The translations under genes and the position numbers were made by a program. A stretch of 64,000 bases of DNA from NCBI RefSeq assembly GCF_000166135.1, contig NC_014666.1, positions 4,402,001 to 4,466,000 on the forward strand, read 5' to 3'. Each line of letters starts with the position of its first letter. The first letter of the stretch is position 1. The DNA is from Pseudofrankia inefficax (GTDB lineage Bacteria; Actinomycetota; Actinomycetes; Frankiales; Frankiaceae). The notes beneath the pieces were generated by a model. The model was not told the origin of the DNA, made no database searches, and saw only the letters and a list, made by a program, of their open reading frames with translations. Below, one piece after another: positions 33,250 to 42,162 of this stretch.

Positions 33250-35460
33250 ATGACCCTGTTCGACCCCGCCAAGGTCATCGGTACGTTCCGCGGCTTCGCC
33301 GAGAGCGGTTTGGAGTTCCACGCCGACCTCGTCCTGCCGCACCACGACGACTTCCAGACGACGGCCATGCACGGCCAGTTCGTCCTCGTCCAGCTCGAGC
33401 ACGAGCGCGAGGCAATCCTCGGACGAATCACCACCATCGCCTCCCAGGGGCGACTGGTCTCCCCGATTGGCGAGGACTACGCCACGCGCGCGGTACGTGA
33501 CCGGCGGCCCATCCCGGACGAGCTGCGCGAGCGCTACCTGAAGTACAAGGTCGATATCCGCATCCTCGGCGTACTGCGTGAGGAGGGTGACAAGCACATC
33601 TTTGTACCCAGCCATCGCCGTCTGCCCCAGGTAGGCGCCCAGGTCGCGTTCCTGTCTGACGACCTTCTCGCCGAGGTCGTGAACGCGAATGACGTCTCCG
33701 ACGGCTCCGTGCCCATCGGCTATCTCGCCTTCGGCGAGTTCGTCTACGCGGGAAACGACCCGAGGGCCGGCGACGATCGGGCCTGGATGCGCATCCAACA
33801 CCCAGTAATCACGCCGACCTTCCAGATCGAGAAGCTCATCGCGCGGCGCAGCTTCGTCTTCGCGCGTGCCGGCTTCGGCAAGTCCAACCTCGTCAAGCTG
33901 CTGTTCTCGGCCCTCTACAAAGGGATGCCCACCGTCCCGCGAACCAGCGGAAGGGCACCGGTCGGCACGGTGATCTTCGATCCGGATGGCGAGTACTTCT
34001 GGCCCGACTTCAAGGGCCGGCCCGCGCTGTGCGACGTGCCGCACCTGCGCGACAAGATCGTCGTCTTCACGAACCGCAAAGGCCCCAGCCCGTTCTATGA
34101 CTCCTTCGTCGTGAACGGGGTCAAACTGAATATCAAGGAGCTGCCCCCGGCGCGGGTCCTGGGTATCGCGCTCCCCCCGGAGCGGCAGGACAACCAGAAT
34201 GTGATCAAGCTCAAGGCGCTGGATCGGCCCAGGTGGGGCCAGCTCGTCGACCTGATCCACCGCTACAAGCTCGCGGTGGACCCTGCTGAAGTCAACAGGA
34301 TCCTCGACGTCGGAACCAGGGCGCTCGGAGAGGCGGAGATCGGAGCCGCGATCAGCAACATGACGCGTGTCGTAGGCGCCCTGCACGACCCCGGAAGCCA
34401 ACTGCTGAGCACCCTGAAGGACTGTCTGGCCCAGGGAAAGCTGTGCGTGGTCGACATCTCGCAGATGCGCGGCGCCCAGGGACTACAGCTCGCGGGCGTG
34501 ATCCTCGGCGACATTTTCGAGCACAACCAGAACCAGTTCACCGAGGCCGAGCCGCACACAGTTCCGACCATCGCGGTCATCGAGGAGGCCCAGTCGGTCC
34601 TCGGCGGTGCCAGCCAGCGCGAGGATGGCCCCTTCGTCTCCTGGGTCAAGGAGGGCCGCAAGTACGACCTCGGCGCCCTGCTCATCACGCAGCAGCCCGG
34701 CAGCCTCCCCCACGAGCTTCTCAGCCAGGGCGACAACTTCTTCGTGTTCCACCTGCTCTCCCAGGGCGATCTGAGCTCTCTGAAGAAGGCCAACGCGCAC
34801 TTCTCGGACGACCTGCTGGCCACACTGCTCAACGAGCCCCTCGTCGGGAACGGGATCTACTGGTCCAGCGCACCGGGCAGCGACCAGCGATCCCGCACGT
34901 ACCCGATCCCCGTACGTGTCTTGAGCTTCGAGGGAGCCTACGAAAGGGCTGATCCCGACTACAACATCCCGGCCCCCGATCACTTCGCCTCCCGGGCACG
35001 CGCGGCGGTCGAGGCACGCCGCGGCGAGGCTCAGGCAGCGGTCGCCCGTCTGCCCGCCCGCCGCGGCGGCGAGACCGCTGTCCCGGGCGACACGGCAACC
35101 CCCGGCGACGACAGCGACATCGCGATCGCGCACCTCGCCGAAGACAGCAACTTCCAGCGGCGAATCAACAGCCCGACAGGAATCAAGTGGGGTCATATGG
35201 CCCACATCCTCAAAGAGAAGGCGCCCGATCACGTGAGGCGCGCGGGCCCGGCTGCCCAGTTCCAATGGGGAAGGGAGCTGGTCAAGGTGGCGCTGGAACG
35301 GCTGTACGGGAACAGGTGGTCCAGCGACAACCGCCTGGACGAGAACGGCAGGCCGACCGTGTTCGTAAGGCTCAGCAATCACGTGCCGACGACGGACGGG
35401 GCCGGCGAGCGCGAGGCGCCGCCGGTGCCCCCGTGGGCCGACGACGAGCCCCCTTTCTAG
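33250..35460 (+). CDS. herA: HerA-family DNA translocase/helicase
   Basis: 736 residues from ATG 33250 (GGAGAG 10 nt upstream). Residues ~1-170 form a beta-rich HAS-barrel-type region. Walker A is FARAGFGKSNLVK (~204-216), followed by the HerA/FtsK strand TVIFDPDGEYFW (~240-251). Walker B is IAVIEEAQSVLG (441-452), and the sensor stretch EGRKYDLGALLITQQP (468-483) is typical. A ~140-residue C-terminal extension (NFQRRINSPTGIKWGHMAHIL ... RPTVFVRLSNH) is not part of the core and may contact partners. As a hexameric DNA pump it would feed DNA to the NurA-like nuclease encoded just upstream. Last gene of the repeat-flanked interval; 62 bp before the right repeat. Confidence 0.9.
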   Translation: MTLFDPAKVIGTFRGFAESGLEFHADLVLPHHDDFQTTAMHGQFVLVQLEHEREAILGRITTIASQGRLVSPIGEDYATRAVRDRRPIPDELRERYLKYKVDIRILGVLREEGDKHIFVPSHRRLPQVGAQVAFLSDDLLAEVVNANDVSDGSVPIGYLAFGEFVYAGNDPRAGDDRAWMRIQHPVITPTFQIEKLIARRSFVFARAGFGKSNLVKLLFSALYKGMPTVPRTSGRAPVGTVIFDPDGEYFWPDFKGRPALCDVPHLRDKIVVFTNRKGPSPFYDSFVVNGVKLNIKELPPARVLGIALPPERQDNQNVIKLKALDRPRWGQLVDLIHRYKLAVDPAEVNRILDVGTRALGEAEIGAAISNMTRVVGALHDPGSQLLSTLKDCLAQGKLCVVDISQMRGAQGLQLAGVILGDIFEHNQNQFTEAEPHTVPTIAVIEEAQSVLGGASQREDGPFVSWVKEGRKYDLGALLITQQPGSLPHELLSQGDNFFVFHLLSQGDLSSLKKANAHFSDDLLATLLNEPLVGNGIYWSSAPGSDQRSRTYPIPVRVLSFEGAYERADPDYNIPAPDHFASRARAAVEARRGEAQAAVARLPARRGGETAVPGDTATPGDDSDIAIAHLAEDSNFQRRINSPTGIKWGHMAHILKEKAPDHVRRAGPAAQFQWGRELVKVALERLYGNRWSSDNRLDENGRPTVFVRLSNHVPTTDGAGEREAPPVPPWADDEPPF

Positions 35461-35522
35461 GATCGCGTCGCTCCGGCGCTGATGGTCGGGCGGGTCGAGC
35501 GTTGCCGGGTGGCGGCGACTGC

Positions 35523-35578
35523 GGTCAGCCGGCGAAGCCGAGGTCGCGCAGCGCCTTGCGGTAGGCGACGCCGAGGGC
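35523..35578. repeat. Right copy of 56-bp direct repeat (3' end of the intact Rieske gene)
   Basis: Matches 28551-28606 with a single mismatch. It covers the final 17 codons and stop of the oxygenase at 35525-36565. An intact gene on one side and a detached tail on the other is the usual footprint of insertion into a gene's 3' end that restores the reading frame. Confidence 0.8.
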
Positions 35579-36565
35579 GTCGAAGGCGCGGTGTGCCTCG
35601 GTCGCGGCGAACACCCGCGCGGGGCGCTGCGACTCGACGATCGCCTTGTCCGGCGCCCAGATGCGGTCTTCGACCGCCTGCAGTCCGGCCCCGTCCACCA
35701 GGACGTCCCCATGCACGGCCGGGTCGAACGCGCTCATCCAGTACAGGCGCAACGTCGTCGCCGAGGTCGGGGCGCTCACGGAGAACATGACGCTGCCCGG
35801 CCCGTTCGCGCCGCCCAGCCAGACCGCGAACGGCAGCTCGATGCGGTACTGGAAGAACGTCTCCCCGACGGGCCGGCGGCCGTCCGGGCCCGGCTCGGCG
35901 ACCGGGTTGACGCTGGGGTAGCGGTAGTCGGCCTCGACGGTCCAGTCGGTGCGGTGGACCGCGTACGGCTCGACCGCCAGCACCTCGGCGTTGCCGAACG
36001 TGTCGGTGTGCAGGACCGAGAAATGGCCGATGTCGCAGAAGTTCTCGACCTGGCGGGCCGCCTGGCCGGTCCAGTCCTGGACCGTGCCGACGTAGCTGGG
36101 CCAGCCGAGGTCCTCGATCTGCGGGAAGCGGGGGCGGGGCCTGGCCTGCTGGGTCTCGTCGACCAGGCAGGCCCAGACCAGCCCGGCGGCCTCCTCGACG
36201 CGGACCGGCCGCGCGGCGATGACGTCGGGGATGTTCTGGCCTGGCTGCTGTGGGATGTCGACGCAGCGGCCCGCGCCGTCGAACGCCCACGCGTGGTAGC
36301 CGCAGCGCAGCCGCCCGGCGGGGTCGACGGCGCCGCCGGACAGCGGCACGCCACGGTGCGGGCAGCGGTCGACCAGTGCGGCCACGTCGCCGGACGGCCG
36401 GCGCCACAGCACCAGCGGGACCTCGCACAGCTCGGCGTGCGCCGGCGCGGCCCTGACATCCGTCGACCGCGCGACCGGATGCCAGTAGCGGGCGGCCGCG
36501 GCGAGAAAGGCTTCGTCCAGCACCGCCTCGGTGACCGGGCCAGACCGCTCGGACTCGAGTCCCAC
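35525..36565 (-). CDS. Rieske non-haem iron oxygenase, alpha subunit
   Basis: 346 residues if GTG 36565 is the start; the frame is open to 36736 and GTG 36700 is another option. The Rieske [2Fe-2S] ligands are Cys68, His70, Cys88, His91 in DRCPHRGVPLSGG and RLRCGYHAW. The mononuclear Fe site is visible as QVENFCDIGHFSVLHTDTFG (Asp/His/His). It would hydroxylate or O-demethylate an aromatic or similar ring, with electrons from a reductase not encoded nearby. Its 3' end is the right copy of the 56-bp repeat. Confidence 0.87.
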   Translation of the reverse strand: MGLESERSGPVTEAVLDEAFLAAAARYWHPVARSTDVRAAPAHAELCEVPLVLWRRPSGDVAALVDRCPHRGVPLSGGAVDPAGRLRCGYHAWAFDGAGRCVDIPQQPGQNIPDVIAARPVRVEEAAGLVWACLVDETQQARPRPRFPQIEDLGWPSYVGTVQDWTGQAARQVENFCDIGHFSVLHTDTFGNAEVLAVEPYAVHRTDWTVEADYRYPSVNPVAEPGPDGRRPVGETFFQYRIELPFAVWLGGANGPGSVMFSVSAPTSATTLRLYWMSAFDPAVHGDVLVDGAGLQAVEDRIWAPDKAIVESQRPARVFAATEAHRAFDALGVAYRKALRDLGFAG

Positions 36566-36824
36566 TCTGTTGTCCACGCCGTTGACATGCTGGCCGCGCG
36601 CTATGCGATCTTGGCCTGAACCCGCAGGCGACAAGGCGGCGCCGGAACCTTCGAGGTAGTCGTGCAACGCGGCCAACGGAGCGGGATCGACGACGGTCAC
36701 ACCCTGGACCGTAGGTATGCCGGATTGCGGCCGCATTGCGGTTCAGCAAACGTCGGCGAGCCTCGCGCACGTCCGGGTGGGGGTGCGGCGCGAAACTGTC
36801 GGACCCGCGTTGCATCATCGCGGT

Positions 36825-38012
36825 ATGACCCAGGGCTCGTCCGCGATCTCCTCCGGCTCCCCGTCCTCCGGCTCGCAGTCTTCAAGCTTGCTGTCCTCCG
36901 GCCAGCCGGCTGTCGACCCGCCGCCGTCCGACGAGTCCGCGGCCGGCGTGGCCACGGAGCAGCTGAGCCGGGCGGAGCTGGAGGAACGCCTGGCCGGGTA
37001 TCGCGGCGAGCTCACCGGCTACTGCTACCGGATGCTCGGCTCGCCGTTCGAGGCCGAGGACGCCGTCCAGGACACGATGGTCCGCGCCTGGCGTGCCCTC
37101 GACCGGTTCGAGGGCCGGTCGTCGCTGCGCACCTGGCTCTACCGGATCGCCACCAACGTGTGCACGGACGCGCTGGCCGGCCGGACGCGGCGGGCCAGGC
37201 CCGTCGACCTCACCGGGCCGTCCGCGCCGACGGACGCGGTCCCGGCGCCGCTGCCGGAGGCGACCTGGGTGCTGCCGGCACCGGACGCCGCCGTGCTGTC
37301 CGGCGGCGCGGCGGGCGGCCCGATCGATCCGGCGGACCAGGCCGTCGCCCGCGAGTCGGTCCGGCTCGCCCTGGTCGTGGCCCTGCAGCGGCTCGCGCCA
37401 CGCCAGCGCGCTGTCCTGATCCTGCGGGAGGTGCTCGGCTGGCCGGCCGCGGAGACCGCGCAGCTGCTCGACACGACCGTCGCGTCGGTCAACAGCGCCC
37501 TGCAGCGGGCTCGGGCGACGCTCGCGGCCAGCGACGTCACCGCCAGTGACCCGCTGCGTCCCGCCGACGACCAGCAACGCGACCTGCTGGCCCGGTACGT
37601 GACCGCGTTCGAGAGCTACGACATGACAGCCCTCACCGCGCTGCTGCGCGACGACGCGACCCTGACGATGCCGCCGCTGGAGATGTGGATGCGCGGCCCG
37701 CAGGACATCGTCGGCTTCATGCTCGGGCATGGCGCGGTCTGCCGGGACTCCCGGCTGGTCCCGAGCCTGGCCAACGGGAGCCCGGCCTTCGGCCAGTACC
37801 ACCGGGCGGCGCCGGGGGAGGCCGAGCTGCGAGCCGCCGTCACCGGCTCCGAGGTCCGGCCGCTGCCGGCGGAGGCGCTGGACGGCGGCTACGTCCCGTG
37901 GTCACTGATCGTTATCGACGTCACGGACGGGAAGATCGCCGGTCTGCACCACTTCCTCGACACCGACCGCCTGTTCCCGCTGTTCGGCCTGCCCCCTTAT
38001 CTGCCAGCCTGA
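36825..38012 (+). CDS. ECF sigma factor with C-terminal SnoaL-like domain (SigG-like)
   Basis: 395 residues from ATG 36825. An N-terminal ~50-residue Ser/Pro-rich stretch precedes sigma region 2 (LTGYCYRMLGSPFEAEDAVQD, TMVRAWRALDRFEG) and region 4 (LQRLAPRQRAVLILREVLGW, TTVASVNSALQRARATL). The remainder is a SnoaL/NTF2-like domain (RYVTAFESYDMTALTALL, TMPPLEMWMRGPQDIVGF), which in this ECF group replaces an anti-sigma factor as the regulatory part. It is longer than the usual ~330 residues owing to the N-terminal tail and a loop between the two sigma domains. It could direct neighbours on the same strand. Confidence 0.9.
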   Translation: MTQGSSAISSGSPSSGSQSSSLLSSGQPAVDPPPSDESAAGVATEQLSRAELEERLAGYRGELTGYCYRMLGSPFEAEDAVQDTMVRAWRALDRFEGRSSLRTWLYRIATNVCTDALAGRTRRARPVDLTGPSAPTDAVPAPLPEATWVLPAPDAAVLSGGAAGGPIDPADQAVARESVRLALVVALQRLAPRQRAVLILREVLGWPAAETAQLLDTTVASVNSALQRARATLAASDVTASDPLRPADDQQRDLLARYVTAFESYDMTALTALLRDDATLTMPPLEMWMRGPQDIVGFMLGHGAVCRDSRLVPSLANGSPAFGQYHRAAPGEAELRAAVTGSEVRPLPAEALDGGYVPWSLIVIDVTDGKIAGLHHFLDTDRLFPLFGLPPYLPA

Positions 38013-38097
38013 TCCGTGGTCCGGCCGGACGCTCGCCGGTCCGGGCGGTCGACGCGGCGCCCAGCGGGAACGCTCTGAGCGAGCCAAACCCCGACTG

Positions 38098-38412
38098 ATG
38101 GCGGTGAGCACGATGACGAAGACATGGAACGTAGCTGTGACGTTGACCGAGGAAGGCGGTCGCACCAGGGCCGAGGCGCATCTGCACGGCACCGGAACCA
38201 GCCAGCTGGGCCTCGGTTTGGCGGGCATGGGCGGCGGTGAGCTGCGGGCCAAGGGCCTGGCCCGGTGCCACCCGAACGACGCGGACGTCCCGGCGATCGG
38301 CGACGAGGTGGCGGTGTCCAGGGCCCTCTCGGACCTGGCCCATCAGCTGCTCGACGCCGCCGCGCGCACCATCGAGTCCCGGACCGGCGAGCGGGCCTAC
38401 GTCCTGCCGTAG
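38098..38412 (+). CDS. DUF1876 domain protein
   Basis: 104 residues from ATG 38098 (ATG 38113, MTKTWNV, is an alternative). The pattern KTWNVAVTLTEEGGRTRAEAHL ... GLARCHPNDADVPAIGDEVAVSRALSDLAHQLL matches the actinobacterial DUF1876 family, small proteins with a dsRBD-like fold and no known biochemical role. It lies 85 bp after the sigma factor on the same strand. Confidence 0.85.
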   Translation: MAVSTMTKTWNVAVTLTEEGGRTRAEAHLHGTGTSQLGLGLAGMGGGELRAKGLARCHPNDADVPAIGDEVAVSRALSDLAHQLLDAAARTIESRTGERAYVLP

Positions 38413-38483
38413 CCGCCGGTGCCGCGCCCGCCGGGGTCGCCGGGCTAGCGCCTTGCCGGCGGTCGGCCCGAGACCGGGGTCGC

Positions 38484-39083
38484 TCAGACGCGCAGTGACG
38501 CGGGCTGGCCGCGGGTCGGCAGGCCGACCTTGTCGGGGACGACGCGGTCGATGCCGTCGAGGAGCCGTTCCGACGGCTCGGGCCACCACCGGCCGGTCGG
38601 CAGGCTCTGGAGTGCGCGGCGCAGCTCACGGGCGTCGGAGCGGATCGGGACGACCCGTGCCGGCGCCGCCGCGGCGAGGACACCGAGGTACCAGTGCCGG
38701 CGGGTCTCGGGCCAGCCGTCCGGGTCGAGCAGCACCAGGCTGTCGGGCAGGTCGACCTCGCCGCGGCGGAACCGGGCGACGGCCGCCGTGACCGCGACCT
38801 CCAGGTCGCCGACGGCTCCCGCCTCGTCGTAGCGGGCGGTCCACGCGGCCGCGACCTCGGCGAGCGGGTCGGCGTCATGGACGACGTACGGCGTCGCGGC
38901 GCCGCGGCACTCCTGCCAGGCGGCGGCCGCTCGCGCGCCTGGCGGCAACGTGTCGTCGGCGAGCACGAGTGTCACGTTCGCCGCGCCGGTGAGCGAGGTC
39001 AGCACTGACCGCGCCACCTGGTCCGGTGAACCGGCCGGGTCCGGCCCGACGACACACACCACGGTTGAGGAAACCCGATGCAC
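38484..39083 (-). CDS. Hypothetical protein
   Basis: 199 residues, ATG 39083. It starts with a beta strand and a glycine turn (STVVCVVGPDPAGSPDQVARSVL) and has LVLADDTLPPGARAAAAW, SLVLLDPDGWPETRRHWYLGVLA and a helical C-terminus. No catalytic motif or family was recognised. The codon pattern is typical for the region and the frame has an even amino-acid composition, so it is likely real. It is convergent with the DUF1876 gene and divergent from the methyltransferase. Confidence 0.65.
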   Translation of the reverse strand: MHRVSSTVVCVVGPDPAGSPDQVARSVLTSLTGAANVTLVLADDTLPPGARAAAAWQECRGAATPYVVHDADPLAEVAAAWTARYDEAGAVGDLEVAVTAAVARFRRGEVDLPDSLVLLDPDGWPETRRHWYLGVLAAAAPARVVPIRSDARELRRALQSLPTGRWWPEPSERLLDGIDRVVPDKVGLPTRGQPASLRV

Positions 39084-39178
39084 ACCGCGACGCTACGCCT
39101 CGCCGGGCCACCGCCGGCGCCCGCGGCGGGCGCGAAAATGCGGCTGAGTGATCGTCAAAGCGCGGGTACGGTACCGCT

Positions 39179-39922
39179 GTGCTGGACGCAGACGGATATT
39201 TTCCCGCCGAGGTCGCGGACCGGTATGACGCCGACTCGGCGGATCGGTTCGCGCCCGCCGCGGTGGATCCAGCCGTCGACCTGCTGACGGAGCTCGCGGG
39301 TGACGGGCGGGCCCTGGAATTCGGGGTCGGCACCGGGCGGATCGCGCTGCCGCTGGTCCGCCGGGGCGTCCCCGTCCATGGCATCGACCTGTCGACGGCG
39401 ATGGTGGCTCAGTTGCGCGCCAAGCCCGACGGCGCGGCGGTCGACGTCACGATCGGGGACTTCGCGACGACGGTCGTCGGTGGCACGTTCGCGGTCGCCT
39501 ATCTGGTGTTCAACACGATCAACAACCTGACGACGCAGGAAGCCCAGGTGGCGTGCTTCCGCAATGCCGCCCGCCACCTCGCGCCGGGCGGGTTCTTCGT
39601 CGTGGAGGTCGGGGTTCCGGAGCTGCGGAAGCTGCCGCCGGGGCAGACCGTCGTGCCGTTCCAGGTGGGCGCCGGGGCATGGGCGTACGACGTGTATGAC
39701 ACGTCGACCCAGTTTCTGAGCTCGAACTATGTCGAGGTCGCCGCCGGGCGGGGTCGGTTCCGCGCGATTCCCTTCCGTTACGTCTGGCCGGCGGAGCTCG
39801 ACCTGATGGCCCAGCTCGCCGGCCTGCGCCCGTACGCGCGCTGGGAGGACTGGGCCAGACGTCCGTTCACCCACGAGAGCCCCGGCCATGTCTCTGTCTG
39901 GCGTCGGCCGCAAACCGACTAG
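39179..39922 (+). CDS. Class I SAM-dependent methyltransferase
   Basis: 247 residues from GTG 39179. SAM motif I is ALEFGVGTGRIALPL, with post-I Asp in VHGIDLSTAM, and the later FAVAYLVFNTINNL and FRNAARHLAPGGFFVVEVGV segments are typical of the Methyltransf_11/25 group. The substrate is unknown. It is convergent with the 2OG oxygenase genes; 7 bp separate the stops. Confidence 0.85.
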   Translation: MLDADGYFPAEVADRYDADSADRFAPAAVDPAVDLLTELAGDGRALEFGVGTGRIALPLVRRGVPVHGIDLSTAMVAQLRAKPDGAAVDVTIGDFATTVVGGTFAVAYLVFNTINNLTTQEAQVACFRNAARHLAPGGFFVVEVGVPELRKLPPGQTVVPFQVGAGAWAYDVYDTSTQFLSSNYVEVAAGRGRFRAIPFRYVWPAELDLMAQLAGLRPYARWEDWARRPFTHESPGHVSVWRRPQTD

Positions 39923-39929
39923 GAACGGC

Positions 39930-40946
39930 TCAGGCGGCGCCGGCGGCGGAGCTCGCGAGCTGGCGGCGGGCTCGGGCATCGAGCCAGTCGCCGGCGCGGA
40001 TGGGGGTGAACCGGGCCGGGTTCTCGGCTGTGACGCAGGTGGGCACCGGCTCGACGAGGGTGGCCGGGTAGGCGTCGACGAAGTAGGCGACGCTGCGCCG
40101 CACGACCGGTCCGGTGGTCTGGGACGGCGGGGGCAGCACCCGGTGCAGGGTCGAGGTCCAGCGGTCGTTGGTCCACATCGCGAGCAGATCGCCGATGTTC
40201 GCGACCAGCTGGCCCGGCTCCGGGGTGACGGAACGCCATTCGTCGCCCTGGCGGATCTGGAGGCCGGGGACGCCGTCGGTCCACAGCAGGGTCAGCACCC
40301 CGAAGTCGGTGTGCGCCCCGCGGCGCAGCTGGCCGGGCAGCGGGTCGGGGGCGCCGGCGGGCCGGGCGTAGAAGTTGGCGCGGGTCGAGACGGGGGCGTC
40401 GGCGAGCAGGTCGACCAGCCAGTGCTCACCCTGGCCGAGCGCGAGGCTCATCGCGCCGAGGACCGCCTCGGCGACGCGGCCCATCGCTGCCTCATAGTCG
40501 CGGTAGGCCGCCTCCCAGCCGGAGGGTCGGGCCGGCCACACGTTCGTCGGGTACCAGGCGCGATACCGGTCGAACCGGGGTCCGGCGGCGTCGGAGCGGC
40601 TGAAGCTCATCGCCTCGAACAGGTCCGGCGGCGTGGGATTGTCGGCGGTATAGGCCGACGCCTCCTCCCCGAACGCCGTGTAGCCGATGTTGTTGCCGTC
40701 GGGCTCCTTGGGGAGCACCATCGCGAGCTTCTCCGCCGGGGGCAGCGCGAAGAACGCGTCGCAGCCGGCGACCCAGCCGTCCATCACCTGGTCCGGGAGG
40801 CCGTGGCCCTCCAGGAGCAGGAAGCCGGTCTCCCGGCAGGACCGGTCGACGGCGGTGGCGATGGCGCGCCGGGCGGCCGGGTCGCCGGACCACCAGCCGC
40901 TCAGGTCGACCGGTGTGTCGTGGATCGAGGACCTGCGCTCAGGCAT
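39930..40946 (-). CDS. 2-oxoglutarate/Fe(II) oxygenase, isopenicillin N synthase family (second of pair)
   Basis: 338 residues. The Fe ligands are visible as RRGAHTDFGVLTLLW (His/Asp, ~212/214) and TSTLHRVLPP (distal His), and the 2OG-binding R-x-S as VRRSVAYF. The N-terminal lid (CRETGFLLLEGHGLP, CDAFFALPPAEKL) is standard for the family. It overlaps the stop of the paralogue upstream by 8 bp and is the last gene of the nine-gene minus-strand operon. Predicted to hydroxylate, ring-open or desaturate a small molecule; the substrate is unknown. Confidence 0.9.
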   Translation of the reverse strand: MPERRSSIHDTPVDLSGWWSGDPAARRAIATAVDRSCRETGFLLLEGHGLPDQVMDGWVAGCDAFFALPPAEKLAMVLPKEPDGNNIGYTAFGEEASAYTADNPTPPDLFEAMSFSRSDAAGPRFDRYRAWYPTNVWPARPSGWEAAYRDYEAAMGRVAEAVLGAMSLALGQGEHWLVDLLADAPVSTRANFYARPAGAPDPLPGQLRRGAHTDFGVLTLLWTDGVPGLQIRQGDEWRSVTPEPGQLVANIGDLLAMWTNDRWTSTLHRVLPPPSQTTGPVVRRSVAYFVDAYPATLVEPVPTCVTAENPARFTPIRAGDWLDARARRQLASSAAGAA

Positions 40947-42006
40947 CGAGGGCCGCCGAGACCGTGTGGTAGCCGAGCTCCTTGCGGGAGATGTGCTCGC
41001 CGGCGATGACCGGGCTGTAGTCGGGCCGGCCGGCGACGACGGGAAGCGCCGGCGCGACCAGCGCGTCGGGGTTCGGCTGCTGGAAGTAGGCGACGGAGGA
41101 GCGGCCCGTCGCGGCGCCGTCGGCGGAGTTGACGACCCGATGCGGGGTGGCCGGCAGCAGGCCGCCGGTCCAGCGCTCCAGCATGTCGCCGATGTTGATC
41201 ACCAGGGAGCCGGGGACGAACGGCACCTGCCACCAGCGGCCCTCCGCGAAGACCTCCAGGCCGCCGGGCTCGCTCGGCCGGTACAGCAGGGTCAGCGCGC
41301 CGTGGTCGGTGTGCGGCCGGTTGCGCAGCATGGGGCTGCCGGACACGCTGCCGGCCCGGGGCGGGTAGTGATTGGCGGCGAGGTTGTTGAAGTGCCGGTC
41401 GAACTTGTCGGCGAACCAGTCCTTCGGCAGGCCGACGCCGAGCGCGACCAGTTCGAGCAGCCGGTCGCCGAGCGCGGTCATCGCCCGGTAGTAGTCCTCC
41501 CAGACGCCGCGCAGCGACGCCGGCCGGCTCGGCCAGAGGTTCGGCCAGCGCCACAGCCTCGCCTGGGCGCTGCCGTCGGGATAGTCGTCGACTGGCTCCA
41601 GCTGGTTGATCAGGAGCGATTCCATCATGTTCGGGGCGCGGACCGGCCCGGAGTCGTCGGGCACCGGCTCGTAGCCGCGGATCACCTCGGGTGCGGGGAA
41701 GCCGACCTCCAGCTTCTCCGCGAGTGGCAGCGCGAAGAACGCCGCCGACTCGGCGCAGAACCGCTCGAACAGGCCGAGGTCCACGCCGTGGCCGGTGATG
41801 ACGGCGAAGCCGGTGTGCCGGAACGAGGCGACGAGCCGCTCGGCGACGGCGGCCTCGCCGGCCGCGCTCACGCCGGCGCTGCCGGTGCCGATCGCCGCCG
41901 CGACGTCGAGGACGGTGACCGTCGCGACGCCGGCGCTGGTGTCGCCGTCCGTCGACCGGTCCTCAATGAAGATCGCCGACGGAGCCGGGAGGCCACTGTC
42001 GTCCAT
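40939..42006 (-). CDS. 2-oxoglutarate/Fe(II) oxygenase, isopenicillin N synthase family (first of pair)
   Basis: 355 residues, ATG 42006. The first ~45 residues are Ala/Ser/Thr-rich. The family marks are FRHTGFAVITGHGV, AAFFALPLAEKLEVGF, Fe ligands in RNRPHTDHGALTLLY and TPHRVVNS, and 2OG site GRSSVAYF. It differs clearly from the paralogue downstream, so the two may act on successive intermediates. It lies 156 bp after the binding-protein gene; that gap is GC-rich and shows no clear promoter. Confidence 0.9.
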   Translation of the reverse strand: MDDSGLPAPSAIFIEDRSTDGDTSAGVATVTVLDVAAAIGTGSAGVSAAGEAAVAERLVASFRHTGFAVITGHGVDLGLFERFCAESAAFFALPLAEKLEVGFPAPEVIRGYEPVPDDSGPVRAPNMMESLLINQLEPVDDYPDGSAQARLWRWPNLWPSRPASLRGVWEDYYRAMTALGDRLLELVALGVGLPKDWFADKFDRHFNNLAANHYPPRAGSVSGSPMLRNRPHTDHGALTLLYRPSEPGGLEVFAEGRWWQVPFVPGSLVINIGDMLERWTGGLLPATPHRVVNSADGAATGRSSVAYFQQPNPDALVAPALPVVAGRPDYSPVIAGEHISRKELGYHTVSAALDA

Positions 42007-42162
42007 TGCTCGCTCCTTCGCGGTTTGGTCGGGTGCGGTGCGGCGATCAAGAAGTGGGTCGGGGCTGCCCAGGCTTTCGGGCGGCCGCCGGCGACGGCTG
42101 ATCGCCGGGCGGCCCGCCGCCGCGCCGCGTTGGGGTGCGGGGGCGGCGGCGGGCCGGGGCTG

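Noticed and set aside
28607-35522. Integrase or transposase inside the repeat-flanked interval
   Set aside because: All large frames there are accounted for by kinase, methyltransferase, NurA-like and HerA genes; no tyrosine or serine recombinase motifs were seen.
39930-42006. Beta-lactam biosynthesis because of two isopenicillin N synthase family genes
   Set aside because: The family is broad, no ACV synthetase or other beta-lactam gene is present, and the genes sit in a transport/hydrolase operon.
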